Assembly: GCF_042648405.1 (NCBI RefSeq)
Contig: NZ_JBHRXV010000006.1
Coordinates: 62,001 to 126,000, forward strand
DNA length: 64,000 nucleotides
Reading direction: 5' to 3'
Source: Sphingoaurantiacus capsulatus
GTDB taxonomy: Bacteria > Pseudomonadota > Alphaproteobacteria > Sphingomonadales > Sphingomonadaceae
Part shown: piece by piece, positions 8,865-17,730 of the stretch
Position numbering within the stretch: the stretch's first letter is position 1
Layout of the letters: each line of letters opens with the position of its first letter
Made by a program: the position numbers and the translations under genes
The notes under the pieces: generated by a model
Told to the model about the DNA's origin: nothing
Database searches by the model: none
The model's input: the letters and a program-made list of their open reading frames with translations, nothing else

Positions 8865-10354
8865 GTCGTTCCTCCGGGGCCATCTTCCAGAACGATCCCG
8901 GCGTCGGTCAGCTCCTGCCGGATGCGGTCGGCGGCGGCGAAATCCTTGGCCGCCCGAGCTGCATTTCGGGCCTGAATATGCTCTTCGATATCGTGCGGGA
9001 GGATCGGTGCAGAAACGATGGTTATCAGCTGTGGATGCTGAGCGGCATCTGCAGGATCGACCGAGACGATCGTCGCCCCCTTAAGCCACTCCTCCGGTTC
9101 GCTTTGCAGAATACCGAGCAGGCGACCGGCGGCCACCGCACCACCTAGGAGCACGGCGATCTCGTCCATGTAGTCTGCAACGAAATCCGCTTCGGATGAA
9201 AGATCACGGCCATCTTCAGCATTCTGCGCGTCGATGAGCTTACCGGCCCGCTTAAAGATGGCTGACACCTCGGAAATCGCCTTAGGCGTGTTTAAATCAT
9301 CGCGAAGCGCCACCATCACCGTTTCCGGTGGCTGCGCAAGCGGGAGGTTCTTCCCTCGTAGGCGATGCCAGTTCAACCGCGCGTACCAGCGATCGAGCGT
9401 CTTCTTGTACTGCTCGATCAGCGCGTCGGTCCAGTCGAGCGGCTGGCGGTAGTGTGCCGACAGCAACGCCAGCCGCAGCACTTCGCCCTTGTGGCCCGCC
9501 GCCAGCAGCCGGTCGACGGTGATGACATTGCCGAGCGACTTCGACATCTTCTCGGCGTTCATCGACAGGAAACCGTTGTGCAGCCACACGCGCGCCAGCG
9601 GCGCGCCGCCGTGCGAGCAGGCGGACTGCGCCACCTCATTCTCATGGTGCGGGAACTGCAGGTCGATGCCGCCGGCGTGGATGTCGATGGTCTCGCCGAG
9701 ATGCGCCTCGATCATCGCCGAGCATTCGATATGCCAGCCGGGGCGGCCGCGGCCCCAGGGCGAGTCCCAGCCGGGCTGGCTGTCGTCGCTCGGCTTCCAC
9801 AGCACGAAATCGGCGGGCGAGCGCTTATAGGGGGCGACCTCGACGCGCGCGCCGGCGATCATCTCGTCCATCGGCCGCTTCGACAGCCGGCCATAATCGG
9901 GCCAGCTCGGCACGTCGAACAGCACATGGCCTTCGGCGGCATAGGCGTGGCCGGCGTCGATCAGCCGCTCGATCATCGCCACCATCTGCGGGACATGCGC
10001 GGTGGCATAGGGCTCGATATCGGGCCGGGCGACGCCGAGCGCGCCCATGTCGTCGAGATAATGCTGCGCAAACCGTGAGGTGATCGTCTCGATCGGCACG
10101 CCTTCGGCGGCGGCGGACGCGATGATCTTGTCCTCGATGTCGGTGATGTTGCGCGCGTAGACGACGCTGTCGGCGCCATAGCGATGGCGCAGCAGCCGCG
10201 CGAGCACGTCGAAGACGACAGCGGGGCGCGCGTTGCCGATATGGGCGCGGTTGTAAACGGTGGGGCCGCACACATACATCGTCACCCGCTTTTCATTGGC
10301 GGGCTTGAAAGGCTTCTTCTCACGCGTCAGCGTATTGTAGAGGTGGAGGTCCAT
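8849..10354 (-). CDS. cysS: Cysteinyl-tRNA synthetase
   Basis: A class I synthetase of 501 residues. N-terminal MYVCGPTVY includes the zinc Cys, followed by the HIGN version of the HIGH motif, the GWHIECSAM and FPHHENEVAQS zinc-site segments, and KMSKSLGN. It charges tRNA-Cys. The ATG at 10354 (MDLHLYNTLTREK) fits homologues; an ATG 12 codons upstream is also open. The C-terminal part, roughly 8,950-9,370, has markedly lower GC than the catalytic part: one 60-base line (9241-9300) has 30 G/C, against 41 for 9481-9540. That hints at a mosaic origin for the anticodon-binding end. Confidence 0.97.
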   Translation of the reverse strand: MDLHLYNTLTREKKPFKPANEKRVTMYVCGPTVYNRAHIGNARPAVVFDVLARLLRHRYGADSVVYARNITDIEDKIIASAAAEGVPIETITSRFAQHYLDDMGALGVARPDIEPYATAHVPQMVAMIERLIDAGHAYAAEGHVLFDVPSWPDYGRLSKRPMDEMIAGARVEVAPYKRSPADFVLWKPSDDSQPGWDSPWGRGRPGWHIECSAMIEAHLGETIDIHAGGIDLQFPHHENEVAQSACSHGGAPLARVWLHNGFLSMNAEKMSKSLGNVITVDRLLAAGHKGEVLRLALLSAHYRQPLDWTDALIEQYKKTLDRWYARLNWHRLRGKNLPLAQPPETVMVALRDDLNTPKAISEVSAIFKRAGKLIDAQNAEDGRDLSSEADFVADYMDEIAVLLGGAVAAGRLLGILQSEPEEWLKGATIVSVDPADAAQHPQLITIVSAPILPHDIEEHIQARNAARAAKDFAAADRIRQELTDAGIVLEDGPGGTTWKRA

Positions 10355-10428
10355 GCGCGCGGGCTTAGCGGTTTCGGCCAGCAGCGTCATCCCTGCCCGT
10401 GGTGCGCGACGCCCTTGTCACCCCACAA

Positions 10429-10500
10429 CCGTCATACCGGCGAAAGCCGGTATCCAGACCGGCCCGTCGAACTGGATACCGGCTTTCGCCGGTATGACGG
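10429..10500. repeat. Palindromic repeat, CGTCAT-hairpin-ATCCA family, copy 1
   Basis: Arms 10429-10457 and 10472-10500 are perfect 29-nt inverted repeats around a 14-nt loop. Each arm also contains its own short hairpin, ATACCGGC-GAAA-GCCGGTAT, with a GNRA tetraloop. It lies between cvpA and cysS, both minus strand, just upstream of the cysS start. The same family recurs at 34930-35000 and, with compensating stem changes, at 17582-17657. Confidence 0.95.
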
Positions 10501-10512
10501 AATGGGTGGGAG

Positions 10513-11115
10513 CTATTGCTGCTCCGGCTCTTCGCGCCCGCCGCTCTTCAGCAGCGCGTCGAGGCTTTCGCGGGCCGCTTCCTCATAGCCGCCGCCGTCG
10601 GTCGCGGTGGCGACGCCCGGCGCGGCGCGCTGCTCCTCGACCCAGTCGACGATCGCCTCGCTCGACAGCTTCAGCAGCGGATAGGTCTTCGCCGAGCGCA
10701 GCCAGTCGGGCTTGGGCTCGTCCTTTCCCCAGGTCACGTCGAAGAACAGGTTGATGAGCAGGAACAGCAAGGCCGCGCCGATCAGGCCCTTGATCGCGCC
10801 GAAGCCCAGGCCGAGCACCCGATCCACCGGCCCGACGATCGATTTCCGCGTCCGCTCGCCGAGCAAGCGGGCGATCAGGCGGAAGCCGATGAAGGTGACG
10901 AGGAAGATGAACACGAAGGCGAGGATCGCGCCGCCGGTCTCGGTGCCGGTGATGCCAGCCGCGAACGCCGAGCCGGGCTCGTAGAACAGCCGCAGCGCCG
11001 CGACGCCCGCCACCCAGGCGATCAGCGACAGGATTTCGGTGACGAACCCGCGCAGCACGCCGAGCACGGCGGCGGAGCCGATCATCAGGATGACGAGAAT
11101 GTCGAACGCGGTCAT
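10513..11115 (-). CDS. cvpA: CvpA family membrane protein
   Basis: A 200-residue inner-membrane protein with four hydrophobic segments (ILVILMIGSAAVLGVLRGF; ILSLIAWVAGVAALRLF; AILAFVFIFLVTFIGFRLI; GAIKGLIGAALLFLLINLFF) and the conserved DRVLGLGFGAIKGL loop. The cytoplasmic tail is acidic. CvpA proteins are named from a colicin V production phenotype in E. coli and are linked to envelope integrity; the molecular role is unclear. It lies 10 nt downstream of radA and probably shares its transcript. Confidence 0.9.
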   Translation of the reverse strand: MTAFDILVILMIGSAAVLGVLRGFVTEILSLIAWVAGVAALRLFYEPGSAFAAGITGTETGGAILAFVFIFLVTFIGFRLIARLLGERTRKSIVGPVDRVLGLGFGAIKGLIGAALLFLLINLFFDVTWGKDEPKPDWLRSAKTYPLLKLSSEAIVDWVEEQRAAPGVATATDGGGYEEAARESLDALLKSGGREEPEQQ

Positions 11116-11125
11116 GATGTCAGGC

Positions 11126-12499
11126 TTATGAGCGGCCGGTCAGATGGTCAACGAGTTGGCCGAGGCGACCGAACTGCGCCGCCTTCATCCCCTTGGGCAC
11201 GCCGTTGCCGTTGGCGGGCATCAGCGCCTCGTGGAAGCCGAGCTTCGCCGCCTCTTTCAGCCGCAGCGCCGCGTGGCTGGCGGTGCGCACTTCGCCCGAC
11301 AGCGCGATCTCGCCCATCGCCACCGTGTCGGTCGGGAAGGGCTGCTCGGTGAGCGCCGAAATGAGCGCCGCGGCCACCGCGAGATCGGCGGCCGGGTCGC
11401 TGACCTTCAGCCCGCCGGCGACGTTCAAATAGACTTCGCAGGTGGACAGCGAGAGCCCGCAGCGCGCCTCCAGCACCGCGAGGATCATCGCGAGGCGCGC
11501 CGAATCCCAGCCGACCACCGCGCGGCGCGGGGTGGCACCGCTGGCGATCCGCACCACCAGCGCCTGGATTTCGACCATCACCGGCCGCGTGCCCTCAAGC
11601 GCGGGAAACACCACCGATCCCGACACCGGCCGGTCGCGCTCGGTGAGGAACAGCGAGGAGGGATTGGCGACCTCGTCGAGACCGGCGGCGCCCATCGCGA
11701 ACACACCGATCTCGTCGGTGCCGCCGAAGCGGTTCTTCACCGCGCGCAGGATGCGATACTGATGGCTGCGCTCGCCCTCGAAGTAGAGGACGGTGTCGAC
11801 CATATGTTCGAGCACGCGCGGGCCGGCGATCTGGCCGTCCTTGGTGACATGGCCGACCAGCACCAGCGCGCAGCCCGAGGTCTTGGCGTAGCGGATCAGT
11901 TCCTGCGCGGCGGCGCGCACCTGGCTGACCGTCCCCGGCGCGCCTTCGAGCGTGTCCGAATGCATCGTCTGGATGGAGTCGATGACCAGCAGCGCCGGCG
12001 GCGGGCCCTTCGCCAGCGTCGTCAGGATGTCGCGCACCGACGTAGCGCTGGCGAGCGCCACCGGCGCCTTGTCGAGCCCGAGCCGCTGCGCGCGCAGCCG
12101 TACCTGATCCGCCGATTCCTCGCCGGTGATATAGGCGACGCCCCTGCCCGCCTGCGCCATGCGGCCGGCAGCCTGCAGCAGCAAGGTCGACTTGCCGATG
12201 CCGGGGTCGCCGCCGATCAGGATCGCTGAGGCCGGCACGATGCCGCCGCCGAGCGCGCGGTCCAATTCGGCGATGCCGCTCGGCAGCCGCGGCGGCAGCG
12301 CCACCGTCTCGTCGAGCCGCGTCATGTCGAGCAGCCGGCCACCGCTGGCGAGGCTGTGCTTGGCGGAGAAGGCGGTGACCGTCGCGGTCGCCTCGGCCTG
12401 GATGCTGTTCCATTCCTGGCAGTCGACGCACTGGCCCGCCCATTTGGCATGGGCGGCCCCGCAGGACTGGCAGACATAGCGGGTCGCGGCCTTGGCCAT
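11126..12499 (-). CDS. radA: DNA repair protein RadA
   Basis: A 457-residue protein with an N-terminal four-Cys zinc finger (CQSCGAAHAKWAGQCVDC), a RecA-like ATPase core with Walker A GGDPGIGKS, the RadA-specific KNRFGGTDEIG motif, and a C-terminal Lon-protease-like domain (DLAVAAALISAL, GEIALSGEVR). RadA is a branch-migration helicase that helps process recombination intermediates. The ATG at 12499 has a well-placed GGAG five bases upstream; a GTG two codons earlier is open but lacks space for a ribosome site. Confidence 0.97.
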   Translation of the reverse strand: MAKAATRYVCQSCGAAHAKWAGQCVDCQEWNSIQAEATATVTAFSAKHSLASGGRLLDMTRLDETVALPPRLPSGIAELDRALGGGIVPASAILIGGDPGIGKSTLLLQAAGRMAQAGRGVAYITGEESADQVRLRAQRLGLDKAPVALASATSVRDILTTLAKGPPPALLVIDSIQTMHSDTLEGAPGTVSQVRAAAQELIRYAKTSGCALVLVGHVTKDGQIAGPRVLEHMVDTVLYFEGERSHQYRILRAVKNRFGGTDEIGVFAMGAAGLDEVANPSSLFLTERDRPVSGSVVFPALEGTRPVMVEIQALVVRIASGATPRRAVVGWDSARLAMILAVLEARCGLSLSTCEVYLNVAGGLKVSDPAADLAVAAALISALTEQPFPTDTVAMGEIALSGEVRTASHAALRLKEAAKLGFHEALMPANGNGVPKGMKAAQFGRLGQLVDHLTGRS

Positions 12500-12633
12500 C
12501 TTCACTCCGGAAAATCGAACAGAAGGCGAACATATCGCCGTGTTGCGGAGAGAGCAACGCCGTAGCCGGAACGATTCCCGTTCATGTTCGCTATCGGTGC
12601 CGTAAGTGAGTTGCGTTCGACAGGGTAAGGTCG

Positions 12634-13302
12634 ATGTTGCGTAAGCTGTTCTGTGCTGCCGGGCTGGCGCTGATTGCGGCGCCAGCCGCGGCGGAAACCC
12701 CCGAGATCACCACCGGCATCACCGCCGGCACGCTGGGCGTCGGCCCCGAGGTCGGCGTGCGGCTGGGGCCGAAGGTCGGCGTTCGCGCCAACGCGATGGT
12801 CGGCGGCACCGGCATCGTCGATATCGACGCGCAGTCGGACGATATCCCCTTCGACGGCGCGGTGCGCAGCCGCTCGGTCGGTGCGATGCTCGATTTCTAT
12901 CCGGCGAACAATGGCTTCCGCGTGTCGGCCGGCTTCCGGATCAACGGCAACAAGGCGACCTTGCGCGCCACGCCGACCACCAACACGACCATCGGCCCGC
13001 GCAGCGTGACGCCGATGCAGGTTGGCACCTTGCGCGCCAGCTACCGCGTCCGCGACTGGGCGCCGACCCTGACGGTCGGATACTCGGGCGAGATCGCGCC
13101 GAAGCTGTCGCTGGGGGTGGAGGCGGGCGCCGTCTATCACGGCGCGCCGAAGATCACCTCGCTGACCTCGTCAGGCGGCTCGCTGTCGGGGGATGCGGGA
13201 TTCGCGGCGGATCTGGAGACCGAGCGGATGCTGATCCAGAACGATATCAGCGACTATAAATTCTATCCGGTCGCCCAGGTGTCGCTCGCCTATCGCTTCT
13301 GA
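12634..13302 (+). CDS. Outer-membrane beta-barrel protein (OmpW/opacity-like)
   Basis: A 222-residue protein with a clear Sec signal peptide (MLRKLFCAAGLALIAAPAAA, cleavage after AAA) and alternating beta-strand pattern ending in the outer-membrane insertion signature YRF. Internal strands such as VGVRLGPKVGVRANAMVGG, GAMLDFYPANNGFRVSAGF and PKLSLGVEAGAVYHG suggest an eight-stranded barrel. The substrate is unknown. The mature part begins directly with strands, so there is no plug or peptidoglycan-binding domain. It is transcribed alone, convergent with the anti-sigma gene. Confidence 0.8.
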   Translation: MLRKLFCAAGLALIAAPAAAETPEITTGITAGTLGVGPEVGVRLGPKVGVRANAMVGGTGIVDIDAQSDDIPFDGAVRSRSVGAMLDFYPANNGFRVSAGFRINGNKATLRATPTTNTTIGPRSVTPMQVGTLRASYRVRDWAPTLTVGYSGEIAPKLSLGVEAGAVYHGAPKITSLTSSGGSLSGDAGFAADLETERMLIQNDISDYKFYPVAQVSLAYRF

Positions 13303-13452
13303 ATGAAAGTGCGGCGGGCTCGGAACCGGGGGCACCAGGCGTTCCGAAAACCCGCCGCAGGGGGGAGAGAGGGTAAACCGCCGGGCCGGCATGTTCGGCT
13401 CCGCCCCGGCGTCTCACGATACTCAGCAGCAGATACGGTGAGGATTTCTACC

Positions 13453-13495
13453 CGGATGCAAATCCGCGTAGATTATTTTTACCCGGGTAATTTTT
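13453..13495 (+). terminator. AT-rich palindromic tract between convergent genes, possible terminator
   Basis: After a GCAA-loop hairpin (13453-13466) comes a perfect 12-nt palindrome TTACCCGGGTAA (13479-13490) followed by TTTTT. The tract is strikingly AT-rich for this genome and lies 150 nt after the outer-membrane gene and against the stop of the anti-sigma gene. The palindrome has no true loop, so a classic terminator is uncertain. The remaining bases from 13303 show nothing else. Confidence 0.35.
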
Positions 13496-14278
13496 CTAAA
13501 TTTGGGTGAGCTTGCCCGAGGCGATAACGGCGCCGGTGGGGCCGCCGGTCGGCGAGCCGCCGGTCGGTTCGATCGACACCGCAAGCGTCGCACCGGCCGC
13601 AAGATCGGCGCGGACATCGCCCGGCATCGCATAGGCCTTCGGATTGCCGGCATCGATGACGCCGAGCGACCGCGGCGCCTTGTCACCGACGATGATCCAC
13701 AGTTCGAGGACCTGCGTCGGCTTCAACTCATAGTCGCCGGTCGGGGTGACGATGAAGCGGCGGTTCGACGGATCGTAGGACGCGGCGAGCAGCGCGGCGC
13801 CGCCTTCCATCGTCACCGGCGCGGCCGACATCGGCTCGGTCACCGCCTGCTGGAACCCGGTCGCGGGCGTCGCAGCCGTCGGCACTGGCGCGGTCTGCGG
13901 CGAGACCAGAAGGGCGGCGAACACCGCGGCGGCGCCGGCGGTGGCGAAGGAGAGGCCGCGCCAGAAGGCGAGGCTCGACCAGATGCCGGTCTTTTCAGCC
14001 GCGACGGGCGCGTAGCTCACCTGCTCGGCGGCGCGGGGGGCGGGGGCGATCGCGGTATCGATGCGGCTCCAGAGGTCGGCGGGGGGTGCTACGGCGGCGA
14101 CGGTCTCGACCATCGGCTCTATATCGGCCTGCCAGCGAGCGACCAGCGCGGCGAAGGCGGGGTCGCGCGCCAGCAGGTCCTCGGCAGTGCGACGCTCGGC
14201 GGCGTCGAGCACGCCAAGGGCGTACTCGGCGGCCAGCGCCTCCTGCTCGGTCCAGTCCTGATCGCCGTCGCCGCTCAT
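13496..14278 (-). CDS. RskA-type anti-sigma factor
   Basis: A 260-residue single-pass membrane protein. The N-terminal cytoplasmic part (EQEALAAEYALGVLDAAERR, LVARWQADIEPM, WSRID) is the short anti-sigma helix bundle typical of RskA proteins. A membrane segment (LSFATAGAAAVFAALLVS) follows, then a periplasmic RskA C-terminal domain (ELKPTQVLELWIIVGDKAPRSLGV). It should hold the co-encoded ECF sigma factor inactive until proteolysis. Its ATG overlaps the sigma stop (ATGA). Unusual context: it is the last gene of an operon that starts with alr and mlaEF. Confidence 0.88.
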   Translation of the reverse strand: MSGDGDQDWTEQEALAAEYALGVLDAAERRTAEDLLARDPAFAALVARWQADIEPMVETVAAVAPPADLWSRIDTAIAPAPRAAEQVSYAPVAAEKTGIWSSLAFWRGLSFATAGAAAVFAALLVSPQTAPVPTAATPATGFQQAVTEPMSAAPVTMEGGAALLAASYDPSNRRFIVTPTGDYELKPTQVLELWIIVGDKAPRSLGVIDAGNPKAYAMPGDVRADLAAGATLAVSIEPTGGSPTGGPTGAVIASGKLTQI

Positions 14279-14823
14279 GCCGCTTCCAGCTTGCTCCTCA
14301 AACTCAACATGCCTCGCCGGATCCAGCTCTTCATCGTCCCCTCCGGCACGCCGGCGCGTGCTGCGAGGGTCTGGTAGGTCGCACCTTCGAAGAAGGCGCT
14401 GCGGATCGCCGCAGCCGCCTTGGGGTCGATCGAGGCCAGCGCGGCTTCAATCCGCCGCGCATCCTCCGAACGCTCCGCCATCACGTCTGCGCCGTCGCTT
14501 GAATCCGCCACCTCGAACGCATCGTCCAAGGGGCGCATGTCGCGCGACCCGCGTGACCGCAGCCGATCGATCGACCTGTTGCGCGCGATCGTGGCCACCC
14601 AGGTGATCGGGCTTGCGCGGGTCGGATCGAACTCCGCCGCCTTGCGCCAGATCGTCAGGTACACGTCCTGCAACACGTCCTCGGCCTCGCCGCGGTCGTT
14701 CAAGATACGGAGGCAGACGCCAAAGAGTTTCGCGGAAGTCGAATCATAGACGTATTTTAGCGCCGCGCGGTCGCCGTTCGCGGTGCGCTGCAGCGCATCG
14801 ACGAGGGCATCGCGGGGGGTCAC
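14275..14823 (-). CDS. ECF (extracytoplasmic function) sigma factor
   Basis: A 182-residue group 4 sigma factor with region 2 (LKYVYDSTSAKLFGVCLRIL, AEDVLQDVYLTIWRKA, TWVATIARNRSIDRLR) and region 4 (LASIDPKAAAAIRSAFFEG, TYQTLAARAGVPEGTMKSW). This is the SigK/RskA-like type. The start is GTG at 14823, overlapping the mlaF stop as GTGA; an ATG start would lose conserved region 2. It is not the general stress sigma EcfG, as no PhyR/NepR partners are present. It probably responds to an envelope signal sensed by the anti-sigma factor encoded next. Confidence 0.92.
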   Translation of the reverse strand: MTPRDALVDALQRTANGDRAALKYVYDSTSAKLFGVCLRILNDRGEAEDVLQDVYLTIWRKAAEFDPTRASPITWVATIARNRSIDRLRSRGSRDMRPLDDAFEVADSSDGADVMAERSEDARRIEAALASIDPKAAAAIRSAFFEGATYQTLAARAGVPEGTMKSWIRRGMLSLRSKLEAA

Positions 14824-15587
14824 CGATTGAGCACGCCCGTCTTGATCGGCCCTTCGGCGCGGCCGTTCACGAACTGGTCGACATAAGGGTTGCCGCTCGA
14901 GTGGATAATATCCCGCGGGCCGTCCCAGATGATCTTGCCGTTGTACAGCATGGCCACACGATGCGCGATTTTTCGCGCCGACGCCATATCGTGCGTGATG
15001 GTCAGCGCGGTGACCCCCAGATCGCGCACCAGGCTGACGATCAGGTCGTTGATCACGTCGGCGCGGATCGGGTCGAGGCCGGTGGTCGGCTCGTCGAAGA
15101 AGATGATCTCCGGCTTCGCGGCAATGGCACGGGCGAGCGCCACGCGCTTCTGCATGCCGCCCGACAGTTCGGAGGGGCGGAGGTCGGCAACGGCGGGATC
15201 GAGCCCGACCTTCTGCAGCAGCTCGACCGCGAGGGCGTGGAGCTTGGCGTTGCCGCGGCGGCCCTGCGTCAGCGCGAAGGTGATGTTGCGCCACACCGGC
15301 ATCGAATCGAACAGCGCGCCGCCCTGGAACAGCATGCCGAAGCGCGCGCGGTGCGCGGCGCGGGCACGACCGCGCAGGCGGGTGACGTCCTCGCCATCGA
15401 CGAAAATCTGCCCCTCGTCGGGCTGCAGCAGGCCGAGGATGCACTTCAGCATCACCGACTTGCCGGTGCCCGAGCCGCCGATGACGACGAGCGATTCGCC
15501 CGGCGCGATCGACAGGTTCAGCTTGTCGAGCACGACCTTCCGGCCGAAGCGCTTCGAGACGCCGCGAAGTTCGATCTTCGGGGTCAT
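14820..15587 (-). CDS. mlaF: MlaF-like ABC transporter ATPase (phospholipid transport)
   Basis: A 255-residue nucleotide-binding subunit with Walker A GGSGTGKS, Q-loop MLFQGGALFDSM, signature LSGGMQKR, Walker B IIFFDEPTTGLDP and the switch His in LTITHDMASA. The GALFDS segment is typical of the MlaF/Ttg2A clade, which powers MlaE-linked glycerophospholipid movement between inner and outer membranes. mlaE overlaps upstream (ATGA). The MlaD substrate-binding subunit that normally follows is missing here; the next gene is an ECF sigma factor, overlapping by GTGA. Confidence 0.93.
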   Translation of the reverse strand: MTPKIELRGVSKRFGRKVVLDKLNLSIAPGESLVVIGGSGTGKSVMLKCILGLLQPDEGQIFVDGEDVTRLRGRARAAHRARFGMLFQGGALFDSMPVWRNITFALTQGRRGNAKLHALAVELLQKVGLDPAVADLRPSELSGGMQKRVALARAIAAKPEIIFFDEPTTGLDPIRADVINDLIVSLVRDLGVTALTITHDMASARKIAHRVAMLYNGKIIWDGPRDIIHSSGNPYVDQFVNGRAEGPIKTGVLNR

Positions 15588-16384
15588 GAGCCGAACACCA
15601 CGACGGTGATGATGAGGTTCGCCAGCAGGATAAGGATGAACGCCGACACCACCGCGTTGGTGGTGGCGCGCCCGACGCCCGCGGCGCCGCCCGACGAGTG
15701 GAAGCCGTTGTAGCAGCCCATCAATGCGATGATGAAGCCGAACACCCCCGCCTTGACCATCGATGACACGACGTCGCCGGTTTCGAGATACTGGCTGGTG
15801 ATCGACAGATAGTTGGCGCTGTTGAAGCCGAGCCGCTCGGTGCCGATCAGGAAGCCGCCGTAGACGCCGATGATGTTGGCGACGAGCACCAGCACCGGCA
15901 GCACCAGCACCGCCGCGATCAGGCGCGGCGCGATCAGATACTGGTAGGGGTCGGTGCGCAGCGTGGTCAGCGCGTCGATCTGCTCGGTAACGCGCATCGT
16001 GCCGAGTTCGGCCGCCATCGCCGAGGAGACGCGGCCCGCCACCATCAGGCCGCCCAGCACCGGGCCGAGCTCACGCACCACCGCGATGACGGTGACGGCG
16101 GGGACGGTGCTCTCCGCATTGAAGCGGCCGCCGCCGACGAAAATCTGCTGCGCCATCGCCGCGCCGGTGAACAGCGCGGTCAGGCCGACGACCGGCAGCG
16201 AGAAATAGCCGATGGTCAGCATCTGTTCGATGATGCGCGACGGATAATAGGGCGGCAGCACCGCGCGGCTGATCGCGCGCCAGGTGAACTGCGCCAGCCG
16301 GCCGACGGCGCCGAGGCCACCGAGCACGAAGCTGCCGATGCCGACGAGGAAGCCGATCAGGTCTTTGAGCAGGCGATGCATCAT
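15584..16384 (-). CDS. mlaE: MlaE-like ABC transporter permease
   Basis: A 266-residue integral membrane permease of the MlaE/Ttg2B family, with five or so membrane segments and the signature run RELGPVLGGLMVAGRVSSAM then ELGTMRVTEQIDAL and the C-terminal GCYNGFHSSGGAAGVGRAT. It forms the transmembrane core of the Mla lipid transporter. ATG at 16384 overlaps the alr stop as ATGA; a second ATG follows immediately (16381) and could be used instead. Together with mlaF it forms the minimal ABC pair. Confidence 0.93.
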   Translation of the reverse strand: MMHRLLKDLIGFLVGIGSFVLGGLGAVGRLAQFTWRAISRAVLPPYYPSRIIEQMLTIGYFSLPVVGLTALFTGAAMAQQIFVGGGRFNAESTVPAVTVIAVVRELGPVLGGLMVAGRVSSAMAAELGTMRVTEQIDALTTLRTDPYQYLIAPRLIAAVLVLPVLVLVANIIGVYGGFLIGTERLGFNSANYLSITSQYLETGDVVSSMVKAGVFGFIIALMGCYNGFHSSGGAAGVGRATTNAVVSAFILILLANLIITVVVFGS

Positions 16385-17484
16385 AGGTAACGGCGCTGAT
16401 AGCGGGCGCCGAGACAAGTCAGCAACTCATATTGCGACAACCCCGATGCGGCGGAGGCGCGCGGCAGGTCGAAATCGACCTCGACCCAGTCGCCTTCCGT
16501 GAGCGCCGCACCGCTCGCGTCGATGGCGGTGAGGTCCATCGAGACGCGCCCGAGGACGGGGAGTGCCGCGCCGCCGGCCAGCGCCTGCCCGACGCCTGAG
16601 AAGGCGCGGAGATAGCCGTCGGCATAGCCGAGGTTGAGGATGGCGACTTGGGTGTCGGCCTTGGCCGCGAAGGTGCGGTTGTAGCCGATCGCCTCGCCGG
16701 CCTTCAGCGTGCGCGTCTGCACCACCTGCGCCTCGGCGCGCACCACCTGCCTGAGCTGGCCGGCGGCGGCGGGATGCGGCACGCCGCCGTAGAGGCCAAG
16801 GCCGGGGCGGGTGAGATCGAAATGATAGGCGGCGCCCTCACAGACGCCCGCTGAATTGGCGAAGCTGCGCTGGCGGGCGGGCACGTCGAGCGCGCGAAAG
16901 GCGGCAAGCTGGCGCACGTTCATCGGATGGCCGGGTTCGTCGGCGCAGGCGAGGTGGCTGTGCAAGGTGTCGATGGCGAGCCCGTCGAGCGCGGCTAGCT
17001 CGTCGAGGCCGAGGCCAAGACGATTCATGCCGGTATCAACCATCACGTCGCAGCGGCGGCCGGGTGCGGCGTCGCGCCAGCGGGCGACCTGCTCGGCGCT
17101 GACCAGCATGGGGATGGCGTCGCTGGCCACCGCGAAGGCGAGATCGTCGGGCAGGACGCCGTGGAGGATACGCAACGTCGCGCCGGCGGGCAGCGGCAGC
17201 AACCCGGCGGCCTCCGACCAGGTGGCAACGAAGAAATCGCGGCAGCCTTCCGCCGCCAGCCGCTCGACGACGGCCTTGGCCCCGACCCCGTACGCATCGG
17301 CCTTCACAGCCGCCCCGCAGGCGGCGGGCGCCGAGGCACGCGCGAACCAGCGCCAGTTATGCGCGAGCGCGTCGAGATCGATCGTCAGGCGAAGAGGCGC
17401 CGGCGGCTGCATCGGCGCGGCAGTAGCGGGGTGAGAAGCCGAGGGCAAATCGGCGGCGGGCTCGGCGACGGACATTGCCGTCAT
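16381..17484 (-). CDS. alr: Alanine racemase
   Basis: A PLP enzyme of 367 residues that makes D-alanine for peptidoglycan. The PLP lysine is in GAAVKADAYGVG (Lys61), the second catalytic base Tyr in AIGYNRTF, and the substrate-binding region in MVDTGMNRLG and LHSHLACAD. The N-terminal 30 or so residues are Ala/Pro-rich and unconserved. Starts are ambiguous: GTG at 17496, ATG at 17484 (used, with GAGG upstream) or ATG at 17472. It is the first gene of the alr-mlaE-mlaF-sigma-anti-sigma operon. Confidence 0.95.
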   Translation of the reverse strand: MTAMSVAEPAADLPSASHPATAAPMQPPAPLRLTIDLDALAHNWRWFARASAPAACGAAVKADAYGVGAKAVVERLAAEGCRDFFVATWSEAAGLLPLPAGATLRILHGVLPDDLAFAVASDAIPMLVSAEQVARWRDAAPGRRCDVMVDTGMNRLGLGLDELAALDGLAIDTLHSHLACADEPGHPMNVRQLAAFRALDVPARQRSFANSAGVCEGAAYHFDLTRPGLGLYGGVPHPAAAGQLRQVVRAEAQVVQTRTLKAGEAIGYNRTFAAKADTQVAILNLGYADGYLRAFSGVGQALAGGAALPVLGRVSMDLTAIDASGAALTEGDWVEVDFDLPRASAASGLSQYELLTCLGARYQRRYL

Positions 17485-17581
17485 AGTAGCGCTCACCCTC
17501 GTCTTAGCGAGATGGCGTATTTTTGTTGTGCCGTGCTGAGCTTGTAGAAGGGCGAGTGCGCGCTCCCTTCCCTCTCTCTAT

Positions 17582-17657
17582 CGTCATCCCCGCGAAGGCG
17601 GGGATCCATTCTCCGAAGCGTCGGCGGTAATGGATCCCCGCCTTCGCGGGGATGACG
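17582..17657. repeat. Palindromic repeat, CGTCAT-hairpin-ATCCA family, stem variant
   Basis: Perfect 29-nt inverted arms at 17582-17610 and 17629-17657 surround an 18-nt loop. The inner hairpin of each arm is CCCCGC-GAAG-GCGGGG, where the copies at 10429 and 34930 have ACCGGC/GCCGGT, yet both keep the flanks CGTCAT and ATCCA. It lies in the 269-bp gap between alr and dnaB; the rest of that gap holds only a short CCCCTG tandem. Confidence 0.95.
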
Positions 17658-17730
17658 GTGTTAAGAATGGGGTGAGCGCTACTGGAAGGGCAGTGCGCCT
17701 CAGGAGCGGATGGATGCAGGTGCTTCCCCG

